Part shown: piece after piece, positions 32,661 through 41,410 of the stretch
How the letters are laid out: each line of letters starts with the position of its first letter
How positions within the stretch are numbered: position 1 is the stretch's first letter
Assembly: GCA_900538705.1 (NCBI GenBank)
Contig: UPZG01000004.1
Coordinates: forward strand, 1 to 64,000
From: an uncultured Porphyromonadaceae bacterium
GTDB taxonomy: Bacteria; Bacteroidota; Bacteroidia; Bacteroidales; Barnesiellaceae_A
Length of the DNA: 64,000 nucleotides
Reading direction: 5' to 3'
Program-made: the position numbers and the translations under genes
Notes under the pieces: model-generated
The model's input: only the letters and a program-made list of their open reading frames with translations
Databases searched by the model: none
What the model was told of the DNA's origin: nothing

Positions 32661-33734
32661 TCAGAGTAATTTTATAAATTCATCAAAAAGGAACTCGGTG
32701 TCGGTAGGTCCGCTTGAGGCTTCGGGGTGGAACTGTGCCGAGAAGTAGGGCTTTGTTTTGTGCCGTATACCTTCGTTGGTATTGTCGTTCATATTGACAA
32801 AGAGGGGACTCCAATCGTCGTTTAGCGTGGTGCTGTCTACGGCAAAACCATGATTTTGTGAAGTGATGAAGCAGCGGTTTGTCCCTACCTGTCTTACAGG
32901 TTGGTTATGGCTGCGGTGGCCGTATTTCAGTTTGTATATTTGTGCTCCACCGGCTCTCGACAGGAGTTGGTTACCCATGCAGATACCGAAAATAGGTTTG
33001 TGGGTATCTTGCATAGTTTTGCGTATATGTTCAACAGTAGCGTCGCATAGGGTGGGGTCGCCGGGACCGTTTGAAATAAACAATCCGTCGTACGACAGGT
33101 TGGTGAAGTCATAGTCCCATGGTACTCGTATTACTGTCACACCGCGACGTAACAGGCAGCGTAGTATGTTGTGCTTCACGCCGCAGTCTACCAGGACAAC
33201 ACGTTTGCCGCTATTACCATATTCGATAACATCTTTGCAGCTTACACGAGCTACCAGGTTATACAAGTTGGGGTCGACCCATGCAATATCTTCTCCGCCG
33301 TCGATGACGATTTTTCCCTTCATGGAGCCGCGTTCGCGCAAGTGCTTGGTGAGTGCGCGTGTGTCTATATCGCAGATGCCCGCGATATGTTCTTCTTGCA
33401 GCCATTGGGCAAGACTTTTGTCGGCGTTCCAGTGACTGTATTCAAAAGAGTAATCGGATATGACGACAGCTTCGACATGAATCTTTTCCGATTCATAGTA
33501 GGCCGACAGGTTTTGCACGGTATCCCGAGCAGGCACACCGTAGTTGCCTATCAGCGGATAGGTGAAAACTAATATTTGGCCTTCATACGAGGGGTCTGTG
33601 AGGCTTTCGGGATAGCCGGTCATAGCCGTGTTGAAAACAACTTCACCCGCTACAGGTTTTTCATAACCAAAGGATTTACCCCGGAATACCGTTCCGTCGT
33701 CGAGTATAAGCGAGGCTCGTTTGAGATTGTGCAT
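32661..33734 (-). CDS. carA: Carbamoyl-phosphate synthase small (glutaminase) subunit
   Basis: 357 residues. CPSase small-chain N domain (RASLILDDGTVFRGKSFGYEKPVAGEVVFNTAMTGYPESLTDPSY), then a class I glutaminase with nucleophile Cys in PIFGICMGNQLLSRAGG, HNQPV, SQNHGFAVD, and His/Glu in AQFHPEASSGP. It supplies ammonia to CarB through the inter-subunit tunnel. First gene of carAB; the promoter box is 76 bases upstream. No arginine- or pyrimidine-responsive leader was recognised. Confidence 0.97.
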   Translation of the reverse strand: MHNLKRASLILDDGTVFRGKSFGYEKPVAGEVVFNTAMTGYPESLTDPSYEGQILVFTYPLIGNYGVPARDTVQNLSAYYESEKIHVEAVVISDYSFEYSHWNADKSLAQWLQEEHIAGICDIDTRALTKHLRERGSMKGKIVIDGGEDIAWVDPNLYNLVARVSCKDVIEYGNSGKRVVLVDCGVKHNILRCLLRRGVTVIRVPWDYDFTNLSYDGLFISNGPGDPTLCDATVEHIRKTMQDTHKPIFGICMGNQLLSRAGGAQIYKLKYGHRSHNQPVRQVGTNRCFITSQNHGFAVDSTTLNDDWSPLFVNMNDNTNEGIRHKTKPYFSAQFHPEASSGPTDTEFLFDEFIKLL

Positions 33735-33810
33735 TACGATAGAATATATAATAGGTGTTCTACAATTATCTTATTTGAGGCTTTATGTGGTTTCTATCGT
33801 GAAAACCGTA

Positions 33811-33818
33811 CAAAGTTA
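33811..33818 (-). promoter_or_regulatory. -7 box of carAB
   Basis: TAACTTTG exact match, 76 bases upstream of the carA ATG. Confidence 0.6.
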
Positions 33819-33978
33819 GTAATTTTATGGAAGGCAACCGCTTTCAGAAGTGTCTTTTGACAAAAAAATACTGCGATATATATATGGCAGAGTGCCTATA
33901 TGTGCGTAGATAAGAAGCAAAAGAAAAAATAATACAAAAAAATCTTGTCAAAATCATTGCTGTTTGTGGGCGTTTGCT

Positions 33979-33986
33979 TACCTTTG
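33979..33986 (+). promoter_or_regulatory. -7 box of intergenic transcript upstream of dapF
   Basis: TACCTTTG exact match; the predicted transcript starts near 33991. Confidence 0.6.
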
Positions 33987-33990
33987 CATT

Positions 33991-34126
33991 GTTTTCAAAG
34001 GCAAAAGGTAATGTTTAGTAAAACACCCCGCATAAGCCATTCGATTTCAATCATGCTTTTGTTTTGTACAAGGCAGGTTGTAACTACTATACTCAGAGCC
34101 GTGGTATGCCGCGGCTCTGTCTTTTT
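33991..34126 (+). ncRNA. Candidate small RNA (~135 bases) upstream of dapF
   Basis: Bounded by a promoter box (33979-33986) and a strong intrinsic terminator: CAGAGCCGTGG (34094-34104) pairs with CCGCGGCTCTG (34109-34119), loop TATG, then CTTTTT. No ORF with credible coding features lies inside (short ATG frames only). dapF starts 114 bases beyond the terminator. It could be an independent RNA or a leader that controls read-through into dapF-dapL-glnN, since no other exact box was found for dapF. The two options cannot be separated from sequence alone. Confidence 0.5.
34094..34126 (+). terminator. Intrinsic terminator between carA and dapF
   Basis: 11-bp stem with one wobble and a UAUG loop, followed by C and five T. 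Confidence 0.8.
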
Positions 34127-34239
34127 GAATAGGTATACCAATGCCTATTGCAGCGTAGTGTGATTGAAGTAGTCTATAGCTTCTCCTTTCATTGTTTCGA
34201 TGAATAGGCTCGCGGGATAAAAGCGTAAAAAGCTAGGTT

Positions 34240-35076
34240 ATGAAATTTACTAAAATGCAAGGAGCCGGTAACGACTACATTTATATTAATGGCTTTGAAA
34301 CCATTCCGCTCCATCCTGCCCAGTTGGCAGTAAAAATGAGTGACCGACATTTTGGGGTCGGCTCTGACGGGCTGGTAATGATATTGCCCTCGGAGATTGC
34401 CGATTTTCGCATGCGCATGTTCAATGCCGACGGTAGTGAAGCCGAGATGTGTGGTAATGCATCGCGGTGTGTAGGCAAGTATCTCTATGAGCATGGCATG
34501 ACCCACAAAACCCAACTGACACTGGAAACTCTATCGGGTATCAAAAATATATATCTTACAGTTGCCGGAGATAAGGTCTCATCAGTAAAAGTAGATATGG
34601 GCGAGCCTAAATTCCATCCCAACGATATTCCCGTATTGTGGCAAGGTGACTGCGTTGTATCACAACCTATATCTGCGTGCGGGCATCGCTTTTCCATGAC
34701 ATGTGTTTCTATGGGTAATCCTCATGCAGTCATTTTCTTAGACGATTGGCAAGCATACGATTTGCATGCAATAGGCCGTGCTATAGAGACTCATCCGTTA
34801 TTCCCGAATCGTACGAATGTAGAGTTTGTCAAGGTGTTGGCTTCTGATGTGTTACAGATGCGTGTATGGGAGCGCGGTGCGGGTGAAACGATGGCGTGTG
34901 GTACCGGAGCTTGTGCCTCATTGGTTGCAGCTGTCTTAAATAATCGTTCATATAGAAAGGCCACAGTCCGTCTGTTAGGCGGTGACTTGCAGGTAGAATG
35001 GGATGAAAATACCAACCATGTATTCCTGACAGGTGATGCCGTAACTGTGTTTGATGGTGAGTGGCCAGATAAATAA
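34240..35076 (+). CDS. dapF: Diaminopimelate epimerase
   Basis: 278 residues; interconverts LL- and meso-diaminopimelate for lysine and peptidoglycan. Two-base mechanism Cys residues: the first in NADGSEAEMCGNASRCVGKYL (near 68-88), the second in RGAGETMACGTGACASLVAAV. KMQGAGNDYIYING at the N terminus and DRHFGVGSDGL are also typical. It precedes dapL by 15 bases; together they form the DapL-type (aminotransferase) lysine pathway. Confidence 0.97.
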   Translation: MKFTKMQGAGNDYIYINGFETIPLHPAQLAVKMSDRHFGVGSDGLVMILPSEIADFRMRMFNADGSEAEMCGNASRCVGKYLYEHGMTHKTQLTLETLSGIKNIYLTVAGDKVSSVKVDMGEPKFHPNDIPVLWQGDCVVSQPISACGHRFSMTCVSMGNPHAVIFLDDWQAYDLHAIGRAIETHPLFPNRTNVEFVKVLASDVLQMRVWERGAGETMACGTGACASLVAAVLNNRSYRKATVRLLGGDLQVEWDENTNHVFLTGDAVTVFDGEWPDK

Positions 35077-35091
35077 AACAAGAAGAAAACA

Positions 35092-36324
35092 ATGGTGCAT
35101 ATAAATAATAGATTCCTCGATTTGCCAGGCAGCTATCTATTTTCAGAGGTTGCAAGGCGGGTATCGCATTACTTGTCACAACATGAGGGCGAGCGTGTCA
35201 TACGTCTTGGCATAGGTGATGTGACTCGGCCGTTAACCCCGGCTGTCATAGAGGCGTTGCATAAGGCAGTCGATGAGATGAGTCGCCCCGAAACGTTTCG
35301 TGGATACGGTCCCGAACAAGGGTATGATTTCTTGCGAGAGGCTATTGTAGAAAATGATTACCGTCGTCGTGGTATAGAGATTGCTCCCGACGAGGTTTTT
35401 GTAAGCGATGGGGCAAAGAGCGATACCGGTAATATAGGCGATATTTTGAGCCTTGGCAACAGGGTGGCCGTCACAGATCCTGTATATCCTGTTTATGTCG
35501 ATAGTAATGTTATGGCAGGACGTGCCGGAAAATATCTGGGCGATGGTAGATGGAGCAACATTATATATCTGCCATGTACAGCCGAAAATAATTTTGTGCC
35601 TGAGTTGCCGGTCGAGCGTCCCGATGTGATATACCTTTGTTATCCTAATAATCCTACGGGTACGGTACTTACTCGCGAACAACTGAAGCAGTGGGTCGAT
35701 TATGCCATTGATAATGATGCGCTTATTCTGTTTGACTCGGCATATGAGGCTTTTATCCGCAATGAAGACATCCCACATAGTATATATGAGATAGAAGGTG
35801 CGCGTAAGGTTGCCATAGAGTTTCGTAGTTTCTCAAAAACTGCCGGCTTTACGGGACTACGTTGTGGTTATACGGTTGTGCCGCATGAGGTGTGTGCATA
35901 CGATGAAAAGGGTAACAAAGTTCCACTTGGTAATTTGTGGAACCGTCGTCAATGCACTAAGTTTAACGGTGCTCCCTATATAGTACAACGGGCTGCAGAG
36001 GCCGTCTTTTCGCCTCAAGGATTAAAAGAGACTCGAGGTCTCACCGACTATTATATGCGTAATGCCGCTCTTATACGTTCCAACTTGCTGATGGCTGGAT
36101 TGCAAGTATATGGCGGTGAGAACGCTCCATATATCTGGGTGAAAGCTCCCGAAAATATATCTTCGTGGAACTTTTTCGATAGGCTTTTGGCCGAATGCAA
36201 TATTGTGGGTACGCCCGGTGCTGGTTTCGGTCCTGCGGGCGAAGGCTTCCTGCGCCTTACGGCATTTGGTGGTTACGAAGATACGCTCGAAGCCGTAGAG
36301 CGTATCAAAAAATGGAAACCATAA
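35092..36324 (+). CDS. dapL: LL-diaminopimelate aminotransferase
   Basis: 410 residues, class I/II PLP aminotransferase of the DapL group. Markers: [20 protein letters not shown] at the N terminus, [38 protein letters not shown], the PLP Lys in [19 protein letters not shown], and the C-terminal Arg region [10 protein letters not shown]. It converts tetrahydrodipicolinate directly to LL-diaminopimelate with glutamate, skipping the succinyl/acetyl steps. It is cotranscribed with dapF, and glnN begins 41 bases after its stop. Confidence 0.96.
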   Translation: MVHINNRFLDLPGSYLFSEVARRVSHYLSQHEGERVIRLGIGDVTRPLTPAVIEALHKAVDEMSRPETFRGYGPEQGYDFLREAIVENDYRRRGIEIAPDEVFVSDGAKSDTGNIGDILSLGNRVAVTDPVYPVYVDSNVMAGRAGKYLGDGRWSNIIYLPCTAENNFVPELPVERPDVIYLCYPNNPTGTVLTREQLKQWVDYAIDNDALILFDSAYEAFIRNEDIPHSIYEIEGARKVAIEFRSFSKTAGFTGLRCGYTVVPHEVCAYDEKGNKVPLGNLWNRRQCTKFNGAPYIVQRAAEAVFSPQGLKETRGLTDYYMRNAALIRSNLLMAGLQVYGGENAPYIWVKAPENISSWNFFDRLLAECNIVGTPGAGFGPAGEGFLRLTAFGGYEDTLEAVERIKKWKP

Positions 36325-36365
36325 GATATCATAATACCATCTCTAAACAAATAACTTTATTTAAA

Positions 36366-38549
36366 ATGTTACGATTCAAAGCAGTAGAAGAGACTTTCGG
36401 TAGAAAACCGATTGAAGTTCCGGAGCCGCAAGGCCGCCCTTCTGATTATTATGGCGAGTACGTTTTCAATCGCGAGAAGATGTTTAAGTATCTGCCCAAG
36501 AAAACGTATGATGCCCTAGTAGATGCCATAGACAACCAAAAGGCGTTGAGTCGCGAAGTAGCCGACAGCGTGGCTGACGGCATGAAACGCTGGGCGGTAG
36601 ATATGGGAGTGACTCACTATACTCACTGGTTCCAACCGCTGACCGATGGTACAGCCGAGAAGCACGATAGCTTTATCGACTATGACGGTAAAGGCGGTGT
36701 TATGGAGGAGTTTAGCGGCAAATTGCTCATACAGCAAGAGCCCGATGCATCAAGCTTCCCCAGCGGAGGTATACGCAGTACCTTTGAGGCGCGTGGTTAT
36801 TCGGCATGGGATATCTCGTCGCCTGCTTTTATTCTTAACAAGACATTGTGTATTCCTACAATATTCATTTCATATACAGGAGAGTCGCTCGACTATAAAA
36901 CACCGCTTCTCAAAGCCCTCAATAGTGTCAATAAAGCTGCTACCGCTGTATGCCAGTACTTCGATGAAAATGTAAAGAAAGTGTATGCTTATCTGGGCTG
37001 GGAGCAGGAGTATTTTCTTGTTGATGAGGCTTTGTTTATTTCGCGTGCCGACTTGATGTTGACAGGGCGTACGCTCATGGGACACGAGAGCGCCAAAAAT
37101 CAACAGCTCGAAGACCACTATTTCGGCTCTATCCCTATGCGAGTAGAGGCATTTATGCGTGAACTTGAGATAGAGAGCCACAAGTTGGGTATCCCCTGTA
37201 AAACCCGTCATAACGAGGTAGCTCCCAACCAATTTGAGGTAGCTCCTATTTATGAAGAAGTCAATTTGGCTAACGACCACAACCTGCTGTTGATGAACCT
37301 GATGGATGTGGTGGCTCGTCGTCACAACTTCAGAGTTCTTTTGCACGAAAAACCTTTCAAAGGTATCAACGGTTCGGGTAAGCATAACAACTGGTCGTTG
37401 GGTACCGATACCGGCGTACAACTTTTTGCCCCCGGCAAAACACCGAAGTCAAACTTGCAATTCCTTACTTTTATAGCCAATGTGATGGCTGCCGTATACA
37501 AATACAACGGGTTGTTGAAGGCAAGTATTATCTCGGCTACCAACCAGCATCGCCTTGGTGCCAATGAAGCACCACCAGCCATTATATCTATTTTCCTTGG
37601 AAAGCAGATAGGTGAGTTGGTAGACAAGATGGCAAAACTTCCTTCAAAAGATTTGCTGAATTTATCTTTCAAAAATGCGATGAGCCTCGATGTTGTACAA
37701 GTGCCCGATCTTATGCTCGATAATACCGATCGTAACCGTACATCACCTTTTGCATTTACCGGTAACCGCTTTGAGTTCCGTGCAGTAGGTTCGTCGGCCA
37801 ACTGTGCTTCAGCCATGATTGCACTCAACGCCGCCGTTGCTTGCCAATTGATGGAATTTAAGGAGGCTGTAGATGCCCGCATCGAAAGTGGTGAGCCTAA
37901 GGAGAGCGCTATACTGGCCGAGGTTCAAAAGTTGCTTATAGAGAGCCAACCTATACATTTCGATGGTAACGGTTATAGTGAGGAGTGGAAAGCCGAAGCT
38001 GCTGCCCGAGGTCTCGATTGTGAGACGAGTGCTCCGCTTATGTATGACAATTATCTCAAGCCCGAGACAGTTGCTATGTTTAAGAAAACGGGTGTAATGA
38101 CGTCGACTGAACTTGCAGCCCGTAATGAGGTGAAGTGGGAGCTCTATACCAAAAAAATACAGATAGAGGCTCGTGTGTTGGGCGACTTGGCTATCAACCA
38201 TATCATACCCGTAGCTACTCGTTACCAGTCGGTATTGATAGATAATGTGTTCAAAATCAAAAATCTTTTCCCGACCGAGAAGAGCGAGATTATAGCCAAT
38301 CAAGACATGGAAGAGATTGAGAAGATAGCTTCGCACATGATGGTTATCAAGGAAGAGGTTGCTGCTATGATAGATGCACGCAAAGTAGCCAACAAGATAG
38401 AAGATGAGCGTGAAAAGGCTATTGCCTACCACGACAATGTAGTTCCGTATATGGAAAGCATCCGTTATCATATAGACAAACTCGAACTTATGGTCGATAA
38501 CGAGATGTGGCCTTTGCCCAAGTATCGCGAGTTGCTGTTTATCCGTTGA
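36366..38549 (+). CDS. glnN: Glutamine synthetase type III
   Basis: 727 residues, the size of GSIII (GSI is about 470). Start at 36366 (MLRFKAVEETFGRKPIEVPE); earlier in-frame starts overlap dapL. Diagnostic stretches: GGIRSTFEARGYSAWD, YLGWEQEYFLVDEALF, PCKTRHNEVAPNQFEVAP, EKPFKGINGSGKHNNWSLGTDTG and the C-terminal NHIIPVATRYQ. It assimilates ammonium into glutamine, the amide donor used by PurL, CarA and the amidophosphoribosyltransferase encoded nearby. A weak box (TAACTTTA) lies about 18 bases upstream, so it may have its own promoter in addition to read-through from dapL. Confidence 0.96.
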   Translation: MLRFKAVEETFGRKPIEVPEPQGRPSDYYGEYVFNREKMFKYLPKKTYDALVDAIDNQKALSREVADSVADGMKRWAVDMGVTHYTHWFQPLTDGTAEKHDSFIDYDGKGGVMEEFSGKLLIQQEPDASSFPSGGIRSTFEARGYSAWDISSPAFILNKTLCIPTIFISYTGESLDYKTPLLKALNSVNKAATAVCQYFDENVKKVYAYLGWEQEYFLVDEALFISRADLMLTGRTLMGHESAKNQQLEDHYFGSIPMRVEAFMRELEIESHKLGIPCKTRHNEVAPNQFEVAPIYEEVNLANDHNLLLMNLMDVVARRHNFRVLLHEKPFKGINGSGKHNNWSLGTDTGVQLFAPGKTPKSNLQFLTFIANVMAAVYKYNGLLKASIISATNQHRLGANEAPPAIISIFLGKQIGELVDKMAKLPSKDLLNLSFKNAMSLDVVQVPDLMLDNTDRNRTSPFAFTGNRFEFRAVGSSANCASAMIALNAAVACQLMEFKEAVDARIESGEPKESAILAEVQKLLIESQPIHFDGNGYSEEWKAEAAARGLDCETSAPLMYDNYLKPETVAMFKKTGVMTSTELAARNEVKWELYTKKIQIEARVLGDLAINHIIPVATRYQSVLIDNVFKIKNLFPTEKSEIIANQDMEEIEKIASHMMVIKEEVAAMIDARKVANKIEDEREKAIAYHDNVVPYMESIRYHIDKLELMVDNEMWPLPKYRELLFIR

Positions 38550-38572
38550 TAAACACACACTGTTTGTTATAT

Positions 38573-38610
38573 GCGAGGGTGCGCCTGATTACAATCGAGC
38601 GCACCCTCGC
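38573..38610 (+). terminator. Hairpin terminator after glnN
   Basis: GCGAGGGTGCGC (38573-38584) pairs perfectly with GCGCACCCTCGC (38599-38610), followed by a short TTGTAT. Confidence 0.65.
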
Positions 38611-38702
38611 TTGTATATGGCAGTTGCCAGTAAGTTATCATCTTTATCTTTGTTGAGTATCGGACATTTTTATGAAATAGGGTGTGGAAGGGGCAATAAA
38701 TA

Positions 38703-38714
38703 CGCAAATTTGCG
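38703..38714 (+). promoter_or_regulatory. Palindrome CGCAAATTTGCG, possible operator
   Basis: Perfect 12-base palindrome about 20 bases upstream of the second palindrome. Half sites resemble those of LacI/PurR-type operators but the usual central CG is missing. Confidence 0.4.
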
Positions 38715-38733
38715 ATGTAAAAAATAGGGCGGT

Positions 38734-38753
38734 TATTTCGGCATGCCGAAATA
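38734..38753 (+). promoter_or_regulatory. Perfect 20-base palindrome between -33 and -7 of the amidophosphoribosyltransferase promoter
   Basis: Half site TATTTCGGCA and its exact complement. It ends 6 bases before the -7 box, where a bound protein would block RNA polymerase. Confidence 0.55.
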
Positions 38754-38759
38754 ATACAC

Positions 38760-38767
38760 TACTTTTG
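38760..38767 (+). promoter_or_regulatory. -7 box of amidophosphoribosyltransferase gene
   Basis: TACTTTTG exact match, 31 bases upstream of the ATG at 38799. Confidence 0.6.
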
Positions 38768-38798
38768 CATATCATTCAATACAGCAAAATAAAGCAAC

Positions 38799-40688
38799 AT
38801 GTTAGACCCTCTCAAACACGAATGCGGCATAGCTTTGGTTCGCCTGCTGAAACCGCTTTCGTTCTACAAAGAGAAATATGGCACCTATATGTATGGCCTA
38901 AATAAGTTGATGCTGCTTATGGAAAAGCAACACAACCGGGGACAAGAAGGTGCCGGATTGTCGTGTGTAAAACTACATGCCCGCCCTGCCGAGGAGTTTA
39001 TATATCGAGAGCGTGCTTTGGGTACAAATGCCATACAGGAAATTTTTAGTAGTGTACAACAAACAATCTTGCGTACTCCGCATGATGATACCGATACAGA
39101 GTGGATAGAGCAGCATCTTCCCTTTGTGGGTGAGGTATATATGGGGCATTTGCGGTATAGCACTACCGGAAAGACAGGGTTGTCGTATGTGCATCCGTTT
39201 TTGCGTCGCAACAATTGGCGGTCACAAAATTTGCTGCTTTGTGGCAACTTTAATATGACCAACGTTGATGAAATATTCAATCATATCGTTGCGCAAGGGC
39301 AACATCCCCGTTTCTATGCCGATACGTTTATTATCTTGGAGCAAATAGGCCATGCCCTCGATATGGAAAACCGCCGATTATATGAGAAGTTCAGGAATGA
39401 GGGGCATGAGGGATGTATCTCGGAATTGATAGAAGATAACCTCGACATACCTCGTATACTCCGATCGACAGCTCCGTATTGGGACGGTGGCTATGTGATA
39501 TGCGGTCAGATAGGAAGTGGCGATATGTTTGCTTATCGCGATCCTCGTGGTATTCGCCCTGCTTTTTATTATCAGGACGACGAGATTGTGGTTGTAGCAT
39601 CAGAACGTCCCGTAATACAGACGGTTATGAATATATCGGTAGATGATGTTCATGAATTAAAACCGGGACAGAGTATCATTGTGTCGAAGCTCGGTAAGGT
39701 AGCTTTGGAGCAAATTATGGAGCCACTTAATTATAGTGCCTGTTCATTTGAGCGTATCTACTTTTCGCGAGGCAGCGATTGTGATATTTATCGTGAGCGC
39801 AAAATGTTGGGTCAACTCCTTTCGCCTGCTATCTTGCGCAGCATCGACTATGATTTGGAGCATACAGTATTCTCGTTTATACCTAATACAGCCGAAGTTG
39901 CTTTTTATGGCATGTTGGAGAGTATGACCGAGTATCTTATAAACAAGAAGATAGAGCTTTTGCAGGGCTATGAAGGGTCTATCCCCGAAGAAGACTTGCG
40001 TCGCATCCTCTCTATGCGGGTACGTTCCGAAAAGGTTGCTATTAAGGATATAAAGTTGCGCACCTTTATTGCCGAAAATGACACTCGTGATGATTTGGCT
40101 GCCCACGTCTATGATATTACGTATGGTACTGTAGAGCCTTATGTCGACAATCTGGTAGTTATAGACGACAGTATTGTGCGTGGCACGACGCTAAAACAGA
40201 GTATTATAAAGATACTCAATAGGTTGCATCCTAAAAAGATTGTTATTGTTTCCTCGTCTCCACAAGTGCGCTATCCCGACTGTTATGGTATAGACATGTC
40301 GCGAATGGGTGAGTTTATCGCTTTTAAGGCGGCCATGGAGTTGCTGAAAGAGCGCGGTATGGAAGATGTTATTACCGAAGTCTATAATAAATCGTTGGCA
40401 CAGAGAAACATGCCTAAGGAAAAGGTTGTAAATTATGTGCGCGAGATATATGCTCCTTTTACGGCCGAGGAGATTTCGGCCAAGATAGCCTCAATGTTAT
40501 CGACCGACGAAATAAATTGTCCGGTAGAAATCATATATCAAACTATCGACGGATTGCATAAGGCCATACCCAACCATCCCGGTGATTGGTATTTTACAGG
40601 CAATTATCCTACGCCAGGCGGTAACAGAGTGGTAAACAATGCTTTCCTTAACTTTGTAGAGGGCGCCGATAGTAAAAGGGTATGTTGA
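38799..40688 (+). CDS. purF: Amidophosphoribosyltransferase, long Bacteroidales form
   Basis: 629 residues, about 130 more than classic PurF. An N-terminal Ntn glutaminase opens MLDPLKHECGIAL; Cys 9 is the expected nucleophile after removal of an eight-residue propeptide. Then HNRGQEGAGLS and GHLRYSTTGKTG. The C-terminal type I phosphoribosyltransferase carries the PRPP loop LVVIDDSIVRGTTLKQSI and PQVRYPDCYGIDMSR. It makes phosphoribosylamine, the first committed purine step. Genomes of this order often carry a second, shorter PurF, so this copy may be specialised. Two palindromes flank its promoter. DUF2461 follows after one base. Confidence 0.9.
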   Translation: MLDPLKHECGIALVRLLKPLSFYKEKYGTYMYGLNKLMLLMEKQHNRGQEGAGLSCVKLHARPAEEFIYRERALGTNAIQEIFSSVQQTILRTPHDDTDTEWIEQHLPFVGEVYMGHLRYSTTGKTGLSYVHPFLRRNNWRSQNLLLCGNFNMTNVDEIFNHIVAQGQHPRFYADTFIILEQIGHALDMENRRLYEKFRNEGHEGCISELIEDNLDIPRILRSTAPYWDGGYVICGQIGSGDMFAYRDPRGIRPAFYYQDDEIVVVASERPVIQTVMNISVDDVHELKPGQSIIVSKLGKVALEQIMEPLNYSACSFERIYFSRGSDCDIYRERKMLGQLLSPAILRSIDYDLEHTVFSFIPNTAEVAFYGMLESMTEYLINKKIELLQGYEGSIPEEDLRRILSMRVRSEKVAIKDIKLRTFIAENDTRDDLAAHVYDITYGTVEPYVDNLVVIDDSIVRGTTLKQSIIKILNRLHPKKIVIVSSSPQVRYPDCYGIDMSRMGEFIAFKAAMELLKERGMEDVITEVYNKSLAQRNMPKEKVVNYVREIYAPFTAEEISAKIASMLSTDEINCPVEIIYQTIDGLHKAIPNHPGDWYFTGNYPTPGGNRVVNNAFLNFVEGADSKRVC

Positions 40689-40689
40689 T

Positions 40690-41358
40690 ATGATGATGCG
40701 CGAGCTATTTGATTTTCTGATAGAACTGAGTGCACATAATAATCGCGACTGGTTTCACGAGCATAAGGTGCAGTATGATGTTTTGCGTGCCGGGTTCATC
40801 AATGACGTACAGCGGCTCATATCACTTATTGCTGTCGACGATGAAGAGTTGAAGGGAGTGCAAGCGGAAGATTGCATATATCGTATATATCGCGACATTC
40901 GTTTTTCTCTCGATAAAACACCTTATAAACAATTTTTCTCGGCATATATGGCACGTGGCGGCAAGAAAAGCCCGCGTGCCGGATATTATCTGCATGTGCA
41001 GCCCGGAAACGTGCTTTTGTGCGGCGGTATATGGTGTCCCGAATCCCGACTATTGAAGGCTTTGCGGCAGGCCATATATGATAACCTTGATGAGTGGAAC
41101 TCTATTGTAGAGGCTCCGGCACTTAAACAGACATATCCCGAATTTGAAGGCGAAGTATTGAAAAGTGTGCCTCGCCCATTTCCCAAAGAGGGCGCCCATG
41201 CCCAATGGATGAAACGTAAGGATTATATGGTGGTATGTCATTTGCCCGACGATTTTCTTATGCAAGAAAAGTGGGTAGAGGCTGTGGCGCAAAAGTTACT
41301 GCTGGTGAAGCCTCTTAACGATTTTTTGAATTATACGGTCGACGAGATGATGTGTTGA
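40690..41358 (+). CDS. DUF2461 family protein
   Basis: 222 residues with the typical DUF2461 pattern: LFDFLIELSAHNNRDWFHEHKVQYD, YRIYRDIRFSLDKTPYKQFFSAYMARGG, GYYLHVQPGNVLLCGGIWCPESRLLKALRQAI and RPFPKEGAHAQWMKRKDYMVVCHL. No biochemical function is established for this family. It starts one base after the purF stop, so both are translated from one message. Convergent mutS2 ends 52 bases downstream. Confidence 0.85.
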   Translation: MMMRELFDFLIELSAHNNRDWFHEHKVQYDVLRAGFINDVQRLISLIAVDDEELKGVQAEDCIYRIYRDIRFSLDKTPYKQFFSAYMARGGKKSPRAGYYLHVQPGNVLLCGGIWCPESRLLKALRQAIYDNLDEWNSIVEAPALKQTYPEFEGEVLKSVPRPFPKEGAHAQWMKRKDYMVVCHLPDDFLMQEKWVEAVAQKLLLVKPLNDFLNYTVDEMMC

Positions 41359-41410
41359 CAGACCCCGATAATAGTCTGTTCAACAAGGTGAGAAGAACGA
41401 AGCAAGAGAA

